From the NCBI RefSeq assembly GCF_963676685.1, contig NC_092355.1:79823176-79887175 (forward strand): a DNA stretch of 64,000 nucleotides, given 5' to 3'. Position 1 is the first letter of the stretch. The number at the start of each line of letters is the position of its first letter. The stretch is from Mytilus edulis (taxonomy: Eukaryota > Mollusca > Bivalvia > Mytilida > Mytilidae). Under the pieces are notes generated by a model. The model worked only from the letters and a program-made list of their open reading frames with translations, was not told where the DNA came from and ran no database searches. Of the stretch, positions 38,325 through 51,325 are shown piece by piece. Made by a program: the position numbers and the translations under genes.

Positions 38325-41300
38325 GTAAGATTAACCTAAGAGTCTCCTTATGTGGTTTTGTTCCCCATTATTGTACAATTAGATACAAGTAAGTGGTAAT
38401 TTGAGATAAAAACTAGAAGAATTCTAGGCGAACTACAAAACTACTAATTCGAAGAACACAGATCAAACAAAAAATACAAAACTGGGACATAGCAAGGTGC
38501 ACTCAAAACATTTGACCAACTAAGGTGTTGCTAATAACTATAGCAGATATGGTCTTAATTGTCTTATCTTCTACTCATTACGAGGGTGACACCTGATTGT
38601 ATTATCTTCTACTCAATACACGGCTGACACTTAATCGACTTATCTTCTACTCATTACACGGGTGACACTTGATTGTATAATCTTCTACTCATTACACAGG
38701 TGACACTTAATTAATTGACTTATCTTCTACTCATAAAAAGAGTGACACTTAATCATCTAATCTTTTACTCATAACATGGGTGACACTTGATAGTCTTATC
38801 CTCTACTCATTACACAGGTTACACTTGATCGACTTATCTTCTACTCATTACAAGGGTGACACTTAATTGTTTTATCTTCTACTCATTACACAGGTGACAC
38901 TTAATCTTCTTATCTTCTACTCATTACACAGGTGACACTTGATCTTCTTATCTTCTACTCATTACACAGGTGACACTTAATCTTCTTATCTTCTACTCAT
39001 TACACAGGTGACACTTAATCTTCTTATCTTCTACTCATTACACAGGTGACACTTGATCTTCTTATCTTCTACTCATTACACAGGTGACACTTAATCTTCT
39101 TATCTTCTACTCATTACACAGGTGACACTTGATCTTCTTATCTTCTACTCATAACAAAGGTGACACTTAATTGTTTTATCGTCTACTCATTACACAGGTG
39201 ACACTTGATTGTCTTATCTTCTACTCATTACACAGGTGACACTTAATCTTCTTATCTTCTACTCATTACACAGGTGACCCTTGATCTTCTTATCTTCTAC
39301 TCATTACACAGGTGCCACTTAATCTTCTTATCTTCTACTCATTACACAGGTGACACTTAATCTTCTTATATTCTACTCATTACACAGGTGACACTTGATC
39401 GACTTATCTTCTACTCATAAGACGGGTGACACTTAATTGTTTTATCTTCTACTCATTACACAGGTGACACTTAATTGACTTATCTTCAACTCATTACACA
39501 GGCGACACTTAATTAATTGACTTATTTTCTACTCATAAAAAGAGTGACACTTAATCGACTTATCTTCTACTCATAACATGGGTGACACTTAATTGTTTTA
39601 TCTTCTACTCATTACACAGGTGACACTTAATCATCTTATCTTCTACTCATTACACAGGTGACACTTGATTGTCTTATCTTCTACTCATTACACAGGTGAC
39701 ACTTAATCATCTTATCTTCTACTCATTACACGGGTGACAATTAATTGTCTTAACATCTACTCATTACGAGATTGACACATAATCGTCTTATCTTCTAATC
39801 GTTACACAGGTGACACTTACTTGTCTTATCTTCTACTCATAAGACGGGTGACACTTAATTAATTGTGTTATCTTGTACACATTACACGGTTGACACTTGC
39901 ACACTTGCAGATTTCCTAGTAACTTTAATATATATTCTCTGAGGTTAGTGTGTCAATAACTTACAAGGGAGTGCTCTGCTTATTATCATACAATACTGAG
40001 TGGCAGTTTAGTCACCCCAAAAAAAATGAATCTGTATTGAGTAACTGATGACAGAAAAGTTTTTTTTCTCGTATTGAATAGGTTACAGTCTCATTACTTT
40101 ATTATAACTACTATCTGATATAGAAAAGGATGAGAAAGTACCTAGGGGCAATTAAAGGACTAAGTGAATGAAAAACAACTATATGTCTTCAAAAGGACAA
40201 AAAAGGGGTAATTAAAGGACTAAGTGAATGAAAAACAAAACTACATGTCTTTAAAAGGACAAAAGAAGGGGCCATTAAAGGAATAAGTGAATGAAAAACA
40301 ACTGTATGTCTTAAAAAGGACCAAAAAAGGGGCAACTAAAGGACTAAGTGTTTTGCATGTCTTGAAAAGGACAAAGGTCAAAGACCAGAAAACACTACAA
40401 GAAAGAAAATTCAAGGACATGCCAAATCTAGCCCATGATTCTATAATAAAATATTTTTTCGAAGGTTAACAATTTTTGTTTTTCTATATAATATAAAATG
40501 CATAAATTTCAACAATTACATGCTATTTATAAAATTTCTCTCTGTCTGAATGTTTTATTAAGGAAGGATACTACTGATTTATGTAGTCATTGCTAAATAC
40601 ATAATTATTACCTAATTTAACAGTAAGGACATTCATTACAATCTATTTCTATGGTTTACTTACAGAAACTTCTTATAGCTACTAGAGGTGGAGATGTAAA
40701 AACCTTCAAATTATGCCTACAGAATGATGCAGACATTGATTATCAAGATGTAAGTAAAATAGTCACATTCAGAATCACCTTAATTTAATACTTCATAGAA
40801 AAATCAATTTAAGATATGTCGTCTTATGGTACATGTACAATAAAAGACACAAAACTACAAGTTACTTAAAAATAGTGTACAGTGAAACAGTGTTAAACTA
40901 CCAGTAACTTATAAATAGTGTACAGTGAAACAGTGTTAAACTACAAGTTACTTAAAAATAGTGTACAGTGAAACAGTGTTAAACTACAAGTTACTTAAAA
41001 ATAAAGTTACAGTGAAAAAGTGTAAAACTACAAGTTACTTAAAAATAGGGTACAGTGAAACAGTGTTAAACTACCAGTAACTTATAAATAGTGTACAGTG
41101 AAACAGTGTTAAACTACAAGTTACTTAAAAATAGTGTACAGTGAAACAGTGTTAAACTACAAGTTACTTAAAAATAAAGTTACAGTTAAACAGTGTAAAA
41201 CTACAAGTTACTTAAAAATAGTGTACAGTGAAACAGTGTAAAACTACCAGTAACTTATAAATAGTGCATGTACAGTGAAACAGTGTGAAACTACCAGTAA

Positions 41301-44300
41301 CTTATAAATAGTGTACCGTGAAACAGTGTAAAACTACAAGTTACTTAAAAAAAGTGTACAGTGAAACAGTGTAAACTACCAGTAACTTATAAATAGTGTA
41401 CAGTGAAACAGTGTAAAACTACCAGTTACTTATAAATAGTGTACAGTGAACCTGTTAAACTACAAGTTACTTAAAAATAAAGTTACAGTTAAACAGTGTA
41501 AAACTACCACTAACTTATAAATAGTGTACAGTAACACAGTGTAAAACTACCAGTAACTTATAAATAGTGTACAGTGAATCAGTGTAAAACTACCAGTAAC
41601 TTATAAATAGTGTACAGTGAAAAAGTGTTAAACTACAAGTTACTTATAAATAGTGTACAGTGAAACAGTGTTAAACTACAAGTTACTTAAAGTAGTGTAC
41701 AGTGAAACAGTGTAAAACTACCAGTAACTTATAAAAAGTGTACAGTGAAATAGTGTTTAAAAATAAAGTTACAGTAAAACAGTGTAAAACTACAAGTTAC
41801 TTAAAAATAAAGTTACAGTAAAACAGTGTTAAACTACAAGTTACTTAAAACTAAAGTTACAGTAAAACAGTGTTAAACTACAAGTTACTTAAAAATAAAG
41901 TTACAGTAAAACAGTGTAAGACTACAAGTTACTTAAAAATAAAGTTACAGTAAAACAGTGTAAAACTACATGTTCCTTAAAAATAAAGTTACAGTGAAAC
42001 AATGTTAAACTACAAGTCACTTAAAAATAGAGCACAGTTAAACAGTGTAAAACTACAAGTTACTTAAAAATAGTGTACAGTGAAACAGTGTTAAACTACA
42101 AGTTACTTAAAAATAGTGTACAGTAAAACAGTGTAAAACTACAAGTTACTTAAAAATAGTGTACAGTGAAACAGTGTAAAACTACCAGTAACTTATAAAT
42201 AGTGTACAGGGAAACAGTGTTAAACTACAAGTTACTTAAAAATAAAGTTACAGTAAAACAGTGTAAAACTACCAGAAACTTATAAATAGTGTACAGTGAA
42301 ACAGTGTAAAACTACAAGTGACTTATAAATAGTGTACAGTGAAACAGTGTAAAACTATAAGTTACTTAAAAAATAGTGTACAGTGAAACAGTGTAAAACT
42401 ACATGCTACTTATAAATAGTGTAAGTGAAACAGTGTAAAACTACATGTTACTTAAAAATAAAGTTACAGTAAAACAGTGTTAAACTACAAGTTACTTAAA
42501 AATAGAGCACAGTAAAACAGTGTAAAACTACAAGTTACTTAGAAATAGTGTACAGTGAAACAGTGTTAAACTACCAGTAACTTATAAATAGTGTACAGTG
42601 AAGCAGTGTAAAGCTTCAAGTTAACTTCACATACAGGATATTGTACTTATACAATATAAAACACAAAAAAATAAAGTTACAGTAAAACAGTGTTAAACTA
42701 CAAGTTACTTAAAAATAAAGTTACAGTAAAACAGTGTAAGACTACAAGTTACTTAAAATTAAAGTTACAGTAAAACAGTGTAAAACTACATGTTCCTTAA
42801 AAATAAAGTTACAGTGAAACAATGTTAAACTAAAAGTCACTTAAAAATAGAGCACAGTTAAACAGTGTAAAACTACAAGTTACTTAAAAATAGTGTACAA
42901 TGAAACAGTGTTAAACTACAAGTTACTTAAAAAAAGTGTACAGTAAAACAGTGTAAAACTACAAGTTACTTAAAAATAGTGTACAGTGAAACAGTGTAAA
43001 ACTACCAGTAACTTATAAATAGTGTACAGGAAAACAGTGTTAAACTACAAGTTACTTAAAAATAAAGTTACAGTAAAACAGTGTAAAACTACCAGAAACT
43101 TATAAATAGTGTACAGTGAAACAGTGTAAAACTACAAGTGACTTATAAATAGTGTACAGTGAAACAGTGTAAAACTACAAGTTACTTAAAAATAGTGTAC
43201 AGTGAAACAGTGTAAAACTACATGCTACTTATAAATAGTGTAAGTGAAACAGTGTAAAACTACATGTTACTTAAAAGTAAAGTTACAGTAAAACAGTGTT
43301 AAACTACAAGTTACTTAAAAATAGAGCACAGTAAAACAGTGTAAAACTACAAGTTACTTAGAATAATGTACAGTGAAACAGTTTTAAACTACCAGTAACT
43401 TATAAATAGTGTTCAGTGAAGCAGTGTAAAGCTTCAAGTTAACTTCACATACAGGATATTGTACATATACAATATAAAACACAAAAAAATAAAGTTACAG
43501 TAAAACAGTGTTAAACTACAAGTTACTTAAAATAGAGCACAGTAAAACAGTGTAAAACTACAAGTTACTTAAAAATAGTGTACAGTGAAACAGTGTTAAA
43601 CTACCAGTAACTTATAAATAGTGTACAGTGAAACAGTGTTAAACTACCAGTAACTTATAAATAGTGTACAGTGAAGCAGTGTAAAGCTTCAAGTTAACTT
43701 CACATACAGGATATTGTACATATACAATATAAAACACCAAAAATATTACTACAAGTTACTTCAAAATATAGCACAATAAAACAGTTTAAAACAACAAGTT
43801 ACTTCAAAATATTGAATATTGTACATAAACACACGACAACAAGTTACTTTAGAACATAACCATAACATAACATAGAACATAACAGGTTGAACATAAGTAG
43901 TTAAAAACATACAACTGCAAGTTACTTTAGAACATAACAGGTTGAACATAAGTAGTTAAAAACATACAACTGCAAGTTACTTTAGAACATAACAGGTTGA
44001 ACATAAGTAGTTAAAAACATACAACTGCAAGTTACTTTAGAACAGAACAGGTTGAACATAAGTAGTGAAAAACTTACAACTGCAAGTTACTTTAGAACAT
44101 AACAGGTTGAACATAAGTAGAGAAAAACTTACAACTGCAAGTTACTTTAGAACATAACAGGTTGAACATAAGTAGAGAAAAACTTACAACTGCAAGTTAC
44201 TTTAGAACATAACAGGTTGAACATAAGTAGTTAAAAACATACAACTGCAAGTTACTTTAGAACATAACAGGTTGAACATAAGTAGTGAAAAACTTACAAC

Positions 44301-47300
44301 TGCAAGTTACTTTAGAACATAACAGGTTGAACATAAGTAGAGAAAAACTTACAACTGCAAGTTACTTTAGAACATAACAGGTTGAACATAAGTAGTTAAA
44401 AACATACAACTGCAAGTTACTTTAGAACATAACAGGTTGAACATAAGTAGTGAAAAACTTACAACTGCAAGTTACTTAAGAACATAACAGGTTGAACATA
44501 AGTAGTTAAAAAAATAAACTGCAAGTTACTTTAGAACATAACAGGTTGAACATAAGTAGTTAAAAACATACAACTGCAAGCTACTTTAGAACAGAACAGA
44601 TTGAACATAACAGGTTGAACATAAGTAGTGAAAAACATACAACTACAAGCTACTTTAGAACATAACAGGTTGAACATAAGTAGTGAAAAACTTACAACTG
44701 CAAGTTACTTTAGAACATAACAGGTTGAACATAAGTAGTGAAAGACATACAACTACAATCTACTTTAGAACAGAACAGGTTGTACATAAGTAGTGAAAAA
44801 CTTACAACTGCAAGTTACTTTAGAACAGAACAGGTTGAACATAAGTAGTTAAAAACATACAACTGCGAGTTACTTTAGAACATAACAGGTTGTACATAAG
44901 TAGTGAAAAACTTACAACTGCAAGTTACTTTAGAACAGAACAGGTCGCACATAAGAAGTTACTTCAGAACATAATACACTGTGCATTAGCAGTGAAAAAC
45001 ACTCAACTACAAGTTACTTTAGAACATAACAGATTGTACACCAGCATTATAAAACACACAAGTACAAGTTACTTCAGAACATAACAGATTGTATATAAGC
45101 AGTATAAAAATACAACTACAAGTGACTTCATAACATAACAGCAGATTGTACATTAGCAGTATGAAACACACAACCACAAATTACTTCAGAACAAAACATT
45201 GTACATAAGCTGTATAAACACACAGCTTCAAGTTACTCCAGAACATAACAGATTGTACACCAGCAGTATAAAACACACAACCACAAGTTACTTCATAACA
45301 TAACAGATTGCACACAAGCAGTATAAAACACACAACTACAAGTTACTTCAGAACATAACAGATTGTACACCAGCAGTATAAAACACACAACTACAAGTTA
45401 CTTCAGAACAGAACAGATTGTACACCAGCAGTATAAAACACACAACTACAAGTTACTTTAGAACATAACAGATTGTACACCAGCAGTATAGAACACACAA
45501 CTACAAATTACTTCAGAACAGAACAGATTGTACACCAGCAGTAAAAAACACACAACTACAAGTTACTTCAGAACAGAACAAATGTACATAAGAAATATAA
45601 AACACATAACCACAAGTTACTTCAGAACATAACATATTGTACACCAGCAGTATAAAACAAACAACTACAAATTACTTCAGAACATAACATTGTACATAAG
45701 CAGTATAAAACACATAACCACAAGTTACTTCAGAACATAACAGATTGTACATAAGCAGTATAAACATACTAATACAAGTTTCTTCAGAACATAACAAATT
45801 GTACATAAGCAGTATAAAATATACAACTGCAAGTTACTTCAGAACATAACAGATTGTACATTAGGAGTATAAAACACATAACAGCAAGTTACTTCAGAAC
45901 ATAACAGATTGTACATTATCAGTATAATACACATAACTACAAGTTACTTCTGAACATAATATAATAATGGAAACTGATATTTATATCATTATACTGAATT
46001 CAATATTAAATCAAAATCTGTTTTTAATTTAAACAGTTTAAATGAGAGAAAAACGTATGTAAAGGTATAAAATATACAACTGCAAGTTACTTCAGAACAG
46101 AACAGATTGTACACCAGCAGTATAGAACACACAACTACAAATTACTTCAGAACATAACAGATTGTACATTAGCAGTATAAAACACACAACTACAAGTTAC
46201 TTCAGAACATAACAGATTGTACACCAGCAGTATAAAACACACAACTACAAGTTACTTCAGAACAGAACATATTGTACACCAGCAGTATAGAACACACAAC
46301 AACAAATTCCTTCAGAACAGAACAGATTGTACACCAGCAGTATAGAACACACAACTACAAATTACTTCAGAACAGAACAGATTGTACACCAGCAGTAAAA
46401 AACACACAACTACAAGGTACTTCAGAACAGAACAAATTGTACATAAGAAATATAAAACACACAACAACAAATTATTTCAGAACATAACAAATTGTACACC
46501 AGCAGTATTAAACACACAATTACAAGTTACTTCAGAACAGAACAAATTGTACATAAGACATATAAAGCACACAACAACAAATAACTTCAGAACATAACAT
46601 ATTGTACACCAGCAGTATAAAACACACAACTACAAGTTACTTTAGAATATAACAGATTGTACACCTGCAGTATAAAACACAACTGCAAGTTACTTCAGAA
46701 CATAACAGTTTGTTCATAAGCAGTGTCAAGCACATTACTACAAGTTACTTAAGAACATAACAGATTGTTCATTAGCAGTATAAAACACACAACCACAAGT
46801 TACTTCAGAACATAACAGATTGTACACCAGCAGTATAAAACACACAACTACAAGTTACCTCAGAACATAACAGATTGTACACAAGCAGTATAAAATACAC
46901 AACTACAAGTTACCTCAGAACATAGCAGATTGTACACAAGCTGTATAAAATATACAGCTACAAGTTACCTCAGAACATAACAGATTGTTCATCAGCAGTA
47001 TAAACCACATAACTGCAAGTTACTTCAGAATATAACATATTGTTCATAAACAGTATAAAATACACAACTTCAAGTTACTTCAGAACATAACAGATTGTAC
47101 ACCAGCAGTATAAAACACACAACCACAAGTTACTTCAAAACATAACAGATTGTACAAAAGCAGTATAAGCATACAAGTACAAGTAACTTCAGAAAATAAC
47201 AGATTGTACACCAGCAGTATAAAACACACAATTACAAATTACTTCTAAACATAACAGATTGTACACAAGCAGTATAAAACAAATAACTACAAGTTACCTC

Positions 47301-50300
47301 AGAAGATAACAAATTGTACACAAGCAGTATAAAATATACAACTGCAAGTTACTTCAGAACATAACAGATTGTACATTAGCAGTATAAAACACATAACTGC
47401 AAGTTACTTCAGAACATAACAGATTGTACATTAGCAGTATAAAACACATAACTACAAGTTACTTCAGAACATAACAGATTGTACATTAGCAGTATAAAAC
47501 ACATAACTACAAGTTACTTCTGAACATAATATAATAATGGAAACTGATATTTATATCATTATACTGAATTCGATATTAAATCAAAATCTGTTTTTAATTT
47601 AACAGTTTAAATGAGAGAAAAAAGTATGTAAAGGTATTTTTTTTCTCTCATTAATTGTTTTTGTTTGTTTTGAATTATAGTTGATAAAGTTCTTACTTAG
47701 GATATTTACAAGAACTTTTTTTACACCAAGGTTTTACAGCGTGTAAAACAAATATCACACATGTATGTTATTGCTTCACTTTGACCACATTCCTTAATAT
47801 ATACAAAATTATGTTGTTAATTATAAAGGGTTAATGGACAACAAATATTTGTAAGAATCATATAAAGTGGGGTCTCATTTTGTTTGTCTCCTCATACTTA
47901 ATCAGGAAATGTAACTATTTTTCATATTTCTTTGAAAAAAATTCTTTTTAAAAAATTATCATTATTCTGAATCATGTTAATCAGACAGATTTAATCATTA
48001 TATTAACAAATACTTGTTAGAATTATATAAAGTCAGATGTCATTTTACTCAGAGAATTGTAATGAATCCATTGATATAAATATTTTGTTCATTTCTTAAA
48101 AAAAAACAAAAAAAAAATTAACATGATGGAAGTTTTGACATCTCACTAAATAAAACGGTTGTTTATTTGTTGTTTATGATACTGAATCTACACTAAATCA
48201 TGTTGTTAATCAGACAGTTTTAATGAACAAATATTTGTAAGAATCATATAAAGTGGGGTCTCATTTTACTTGTTTTGTTCTACTGAATCCATTGATATAA
48301 TTATTTTACACATTTCTTGAAAATTTTTTTTTTAAGATATCAGATTTAATTGAAGTTTTGACATTTCACAACAAAACATGTTTATTGTTTGTTTATATAC
48401 AATATAAATACAAGTGTGACTGGTCATTTTATTCAGTTTTGACCACTGATTCATGTGATATATATTTTGTTTATATTTATTACACAACATTGTCCAGTTT
48501 ATCAGACAAGTTTTGATGACAGTTGTATTATTCCAGGTTGATGGAGAGACAGCATTAATGTTTGCTGCCCAGAGAGGACGCCTGGAGATCTGTAGACTCC
48601 TCATTGATACAGGATGTAAGATCGACACCACATCAGTATGTTATCTACTTAGTCTGATCACATTACTATTAATCTACACTAAATAATGTTGTTAATTAGA
48701 CAATTTTAATGAACAAATATTTGTAATAATTATATCAAGTGGGGTCTCATTTTACTCGTATTATTGTTCTGAATTAGAAAATATAACTTTTTTCATGTTT
48801 CTTTAAATTTTTTTTTTTATTAAAATGGACAATGATACTGAATCTACACTAAATCCTGTTGTTAATTAGACAGTTTTAATGAACAAATATTTGTAAGAAT
48901 CATATAAAGTGGGGTCTCATTTTACTTGTTTTGTTCTACTGAATCCATTGATATAATTATTTTACACATTTCTTGAAAAAAAATATTTTTTTAAGATGTC
49001 AGGTTTAATGGAAGTTTTGACATTTCACAACAAAACTTGTTTATTTATTGTTTATATACAATATAAATACAAGTGTGACTGGTAATTTTATTCAGTTTTG
49101 ACCACTGATTCATGTGATATATATTTTGTTTATATTTATTACATAACATTGTCCAGTTTATCAGACAAGTTTTGATGTCAGTTGTATTATTCCAGGTGTT
49201 AGGACAGACAGCAATAATGTTTGCTGCCCAGGGAGGACGCCTGGAGATCTGTAGACTCCTCATTGATAGAGAATGTAAGATCGACATCACAGATGTATGT
49301 TATCTACTTAGTCTGATCACATTACTATTAATCTACACTAAATCATGTTGTTAATTAGACAAGTTTAATGAACAAATATTTGTAATAATTATATAAAGTG
49401 GGGTCTCATTTTACTCGCATTATTGTTCTGAACTAGAAAATATAACTCCTTTTCATGTTTCTTAAAAAAAATATTTTATTAAAACGAACAATTATACTGA
49501 ATCTACACTAAATCCTGATGTTAATTAGACAGTTTTAATGAACAAATATTTGTAATAATCATATAAAGTGGGGTCTCATTTTGTTTGTTTTGTTCTACTG
49601 AATCCATTGATATAATTATTTTACACATTTCTTGAAATTTTTTTTTTTAAATATCAGGTTTTATGGAAGTTTTGACATTTCACAACAAAACATGTTTATT
49701 GTTTGTTTATGTAGAATATAAATACAAGTGTGACTGGTCATTTTATTCAGTTTTGACCACTGATTCATGTGATATATATTTTGTTTATATTTATTACACA
49801 ACATTGTCCAGTTTATCAGACAAGTTTTGATGTCAGTTGTATTATTCCAGGAGTATGGAGATACAGCATTAATGTTGGCTGTCATGTTTGGACGCCTGGA
49901 GATCTGTAGACTCCTCATTGATAGAGAATGTAAGATCGACATCACAGATGTATGTAATCTACTTAGTCTGATCACATTACTATTAATCTACACTAAATCA
50001 TGTTGTTAATTAGACAAGTTTAATTAACAAATATTTGTAATAATTATATAAAGTGGGGTCTCATTTTACTTGCATTATTGTTCTGAATTAGAAAATATAA
50101 CTCCTTTTCATGTTTCTTAAAAAAAATATTTTATTAAAATGAACAATTATACTGAATCTACACTAAATCCTGATGTTAATTAGACAGTTTTAATGAACAA
50201 ATATTTGTAATAATCATATAAAGTGGGGTCTCATTTTGTTTGTTTTGTTCTACTGAATCCATTGATATAATTATTTTACACATTTCTTGAAATTTTTTTT

Positions 50301-50682
50301 TTTTTAAATATCAGGTTTTATGGAAGTTTTGACATTTCACAACAAAACATGTTTATTGTTGGTTTATGTAGAATATAAATACAAGTGTGACTGGTCATTT
50401 TATTCAGTTTTGACCACTGATTCATGTGATATATATTTTGTTTATATTTATTACACAACATTGTCCAGTTTATCAGACAAGTTTTAATGTCAGTTGTAGG
50501 ATATGTTGTATATTATTGATATTGATAACAAAGTATTGTACATAATAGTTACATGTTATTTGGGTATATTATAGAGAGATGGAGAAACAGCTTTACATCT
50601 GGCTGCTAGGGGGGGATATCTACAGATCACAAGATGTCTGGTAGAACAAGGAGGTGCAAGTCCCTTGGTTACAACACATGAG
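38307..50682 (+). CDS. Ankyrin-repeat protein gene, 5' part (six coding exons)
   Basis: Coding exons are 38307-38324, 40666-40749, 48537-48635, 49196-49294, 49851-49949 and 50575-50682, all joined in phase 0 with AG/GT borders. They give 169 residues: a short N-terminus MEDWNK, a partial capping repeat (LLIATRGGDVKTFK... ADIDYQD), three full 33-residue ankyrin repeats (pattern G(E/Q/D)TA(L/I)M, (F/L)A, GRLEICRLLID) and a fifth repeat (GETALHLAARGGYLQITRCL). Ankyrin repeats form stacked helix-pair scaffolds for protein binding; the partner here is unknown. There is no signal peptide. The start is chosen because an in-frame TAG precedes it in the leader exon. Downstream exons are not found; a 5.2-kb element begins 245 bp after the last exon. 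Confidence 0.8.
38553..39900. repeat. 38-bp minisatellite, about 35 copies, intronic
   Basis: The unit is 'cttatcttctactcattaca' + 'caggtgacacttaatctt', with TTGATC/TTAATTG variants and some 42-45-bp units. It lies in the intron after the start-codon exon. Each unit has a pyrimidine-rich stretch then CAG|GTGAC, so it carries repeated splice-site-like strings (seen, function not claimed). Confidence 0.9.
40143..40380. repeat. 62-bp tandem repeat, about four copies
   Basis: The unit is 'ggggcaattaaaggactaag' + 'tgaatgaaaaacaactatat' + 'gtcttcaaaaggacaaaaaa', with the last copy degenerate. The 60-codon frame across it (40287-40469) is fortuitous. Confidence 0.85.
40666..40749 (+). CDS. Exon 3: first, partial ankyrin repeat
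   Basis: Acceptor 'tttacttacag', 84 nt, donor GTAAGT. It encodes 28 residues, KLLIATRGGDVKTF...DIDYQD, in phase 0. It lacks the TPLH start of a repeat and reads as an N-terminal cap. Confidence 0.8.
40848..43745. repeat. 43-bp satellite, about 65 copies, intronic
   Basis: The unit is 'aaactacaagttacttaaaa' + 'atagtgtacagtgaaacagt' + 'gtt'. Subtypes are 'accagtaacttataaatagtg' type (shorter form 'ccagtaacttataa') and 'aataaagttacagtaaaac' type. A non-unit block ('gtaaagcttcaagttaactt', 'cacatacaggatattgtac') recurs at 42608, 43433 and 43680, and the long block between the first two is an 825-bp higher-order copy. Confidence 0.9.
43746..47535. repeat. 55-bp satellite, about 65 copies, intronic
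   Basis: Two subfamilies share 'caagttactt'. The first (about 43840-44990) is 'aacataacaggttgaacata' + 'agtagttaaaaacatacaac' + 'tgcaagttactttag'. The second (about 44990-47535) is 'aacataacagattgtacacc' + 'agcagtataaaacacacaac' + 'tacaagttacttcag'. Both are 55 bp. The shared core with the 43-bp array suggests common descent. The 64-71-codon frames here (44890, 46272, 46382) are repeat artefacts. Confidence 0.9.
45957..46075. repeat. Array flank trapped inside the 55-bp array
   Basis: 'aatataataatggaaactga' then 'atttaaatgagagaaaaa' and 'gtatgtaaaggtat' is not repeat unit. The same sequence forms the true right flank of the array at 47525-47640. A block of about 1.57 kb including the array edge was therefore duplicated in tandem. 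Confidence 0.8.
47641..48536. other. Intron sequence, older copies of the exon-flanking unit
   Basis: 'atcatataaagtggggtctc' and 'gaatccattgatataa' occur here (47857, 48050, 48240, 48290) as in the later 657-bp units, but without an ankyrin exon before 48537. This is a diverged part of the same tandem duplication. Confidence 0.6.
48537..48635 (+). CDS. Exon 4: one ankyrin repeat
   Basis: Acceptor 'gtattattccag', 99 nt, donor GTATGT. It encodes one 33-residue repeat beginning VDGETALMFAAQRG and ending GCKIDTTS. Phase 0 on both sides. Confidence 0.85.
49196..49294 (+). CDS. Exon 5: one ankyrin repeat
   Basis: Acceptor 'attattccag', 99 nt, donor GTATGT. It encodes VLGQTAIMFAAQGG... RECKIDITD (33 residues). 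Its last 60 nt (49235-49294) are identical to those of exon 6 (49890-49949). Confidence 0.85.
49851..49949 (+). CDS. Exon 6: one ankyrin repeat
   Basis: Acceptor 'attattccag', 99 nt, donor GTATGT. It encodes EYGDTALMLAVMFG... RECKIDITD (33 residues). The differences from exon 5 cluster in the first 39 nt, which encode the loop and first helix, the usual ligand-facing part of an ankyrin repeat. Confidence 0.85.
50575..50682 (+). CDS. Exon 7: fifth ankyrin repeat
   Basis: Acceptor 'gggtatattatag', 108 nt, ending CAT GAG before GTTATA. It encodes RDGETALHLAARGGYLQITR...VEQGGASP and TTHE. It is a closer match to the ankyrin consensus (TALHLAA) than exons 4-6 and is not part of the 657-bp duplication. 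The donor GTTATA is weak. If unused, the frame stops at TGA 50701-50703 after seven more codons, giving a short protein. Confidence 0.75.
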
Positions 50683-51079
50683 GTTATATTTTATAGTATA
50701 TGACCAGTGTTCAACTATTAAGTAATGAATCACTAAAATGATGTATAAGATGTGGTTGGATTCTGTGTAAAGGCTATAGTTAAAAGTCATATGATTATTT
50801 AAATTGGACTTAAAACTATGAAAAATGTTTTGTAGACTTGAATGTCTAAATTTTACTATAAAACACAAGAACATAGACTATCATACTGGCTGTAATTAAA
50901 GTCAGTGTAAACAAACAAATTGTTAAAAACACGTTCTCATCTAAAATTAGAAATTCTCATTAACGGTAATTTGTCATACTTCGTACTCAAATAGGTCGAA
51001 TTATTGCTCATAAGACAATCTTATGCAAGAAAGAGAAAAATAAAGGAAAAAACACATTTTTCTTTTATCAAGCACTTGG

Positions 51080-51325
51080 AAATCGTGAATCTGGCATATT
51101 TAACACCTGGTGTATGCTAAACTGAATTGTAATAAATTAACTTGCATTTCTCAGGCCTGTATGCTAGCATACGTACCTGGTGTATGCTAATGTCTACATT
51201 TAATTAATACATTGCATTTCTCAGGTATGTATGCTAGCATACGCACCTGGTGTATGCAGAACAGCAAATATTGAATCAGATGTTGTATTTCACAGGTCTG
51301 TATGATAGCATACGAACCTGGGTGT
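51080..51325 (+). repeat. Left palindromic repeat array (three units)
   Basis: Units of about 70 bp with 'acctggtgtatgct' and the perfect palindrome GTATGCTAGCATAC at 51159-51172 and 51229-51242, degenerate at 51300. The orientation is opposite to the array at 55055-55740. Confidence 0.75.

Larger units (their letters stand above)
48537..50499 (+). repeat. Tandem exon+intron duplication, period about 655-659 bp
   Basis: Exon starts are 48537, 49196 and 49851 (steps 659 and 655). The intron parts align throughout ('ttaattagacaagtttaatg', 'aaagtggggtctcatttta', 'caagtgtgactggt', 'cagacaagttttgatgtcag'). A fourth intron copy ends at 'cagttgta' (about 50498), exactly before where 'ttattccag' and the next exon should be. 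Confidence 0.9.

Noticed and set aside
44890..46597. Frames with YKLLQNRTD and similar repeats
   Set aside because: They are readings of the 55-bp satellite.
9413..47535. CRISPR-like arrays
   Set aside because: The tandem units are contiguous with no unique spacers, and the DNA is animal.
48332..49975. Minus-strand frames containing SMRSLQISRRP
   Set aside because: They are antisense shadows of the ankyrin exons; the plus strand has the ankyrin motif and splice sites.
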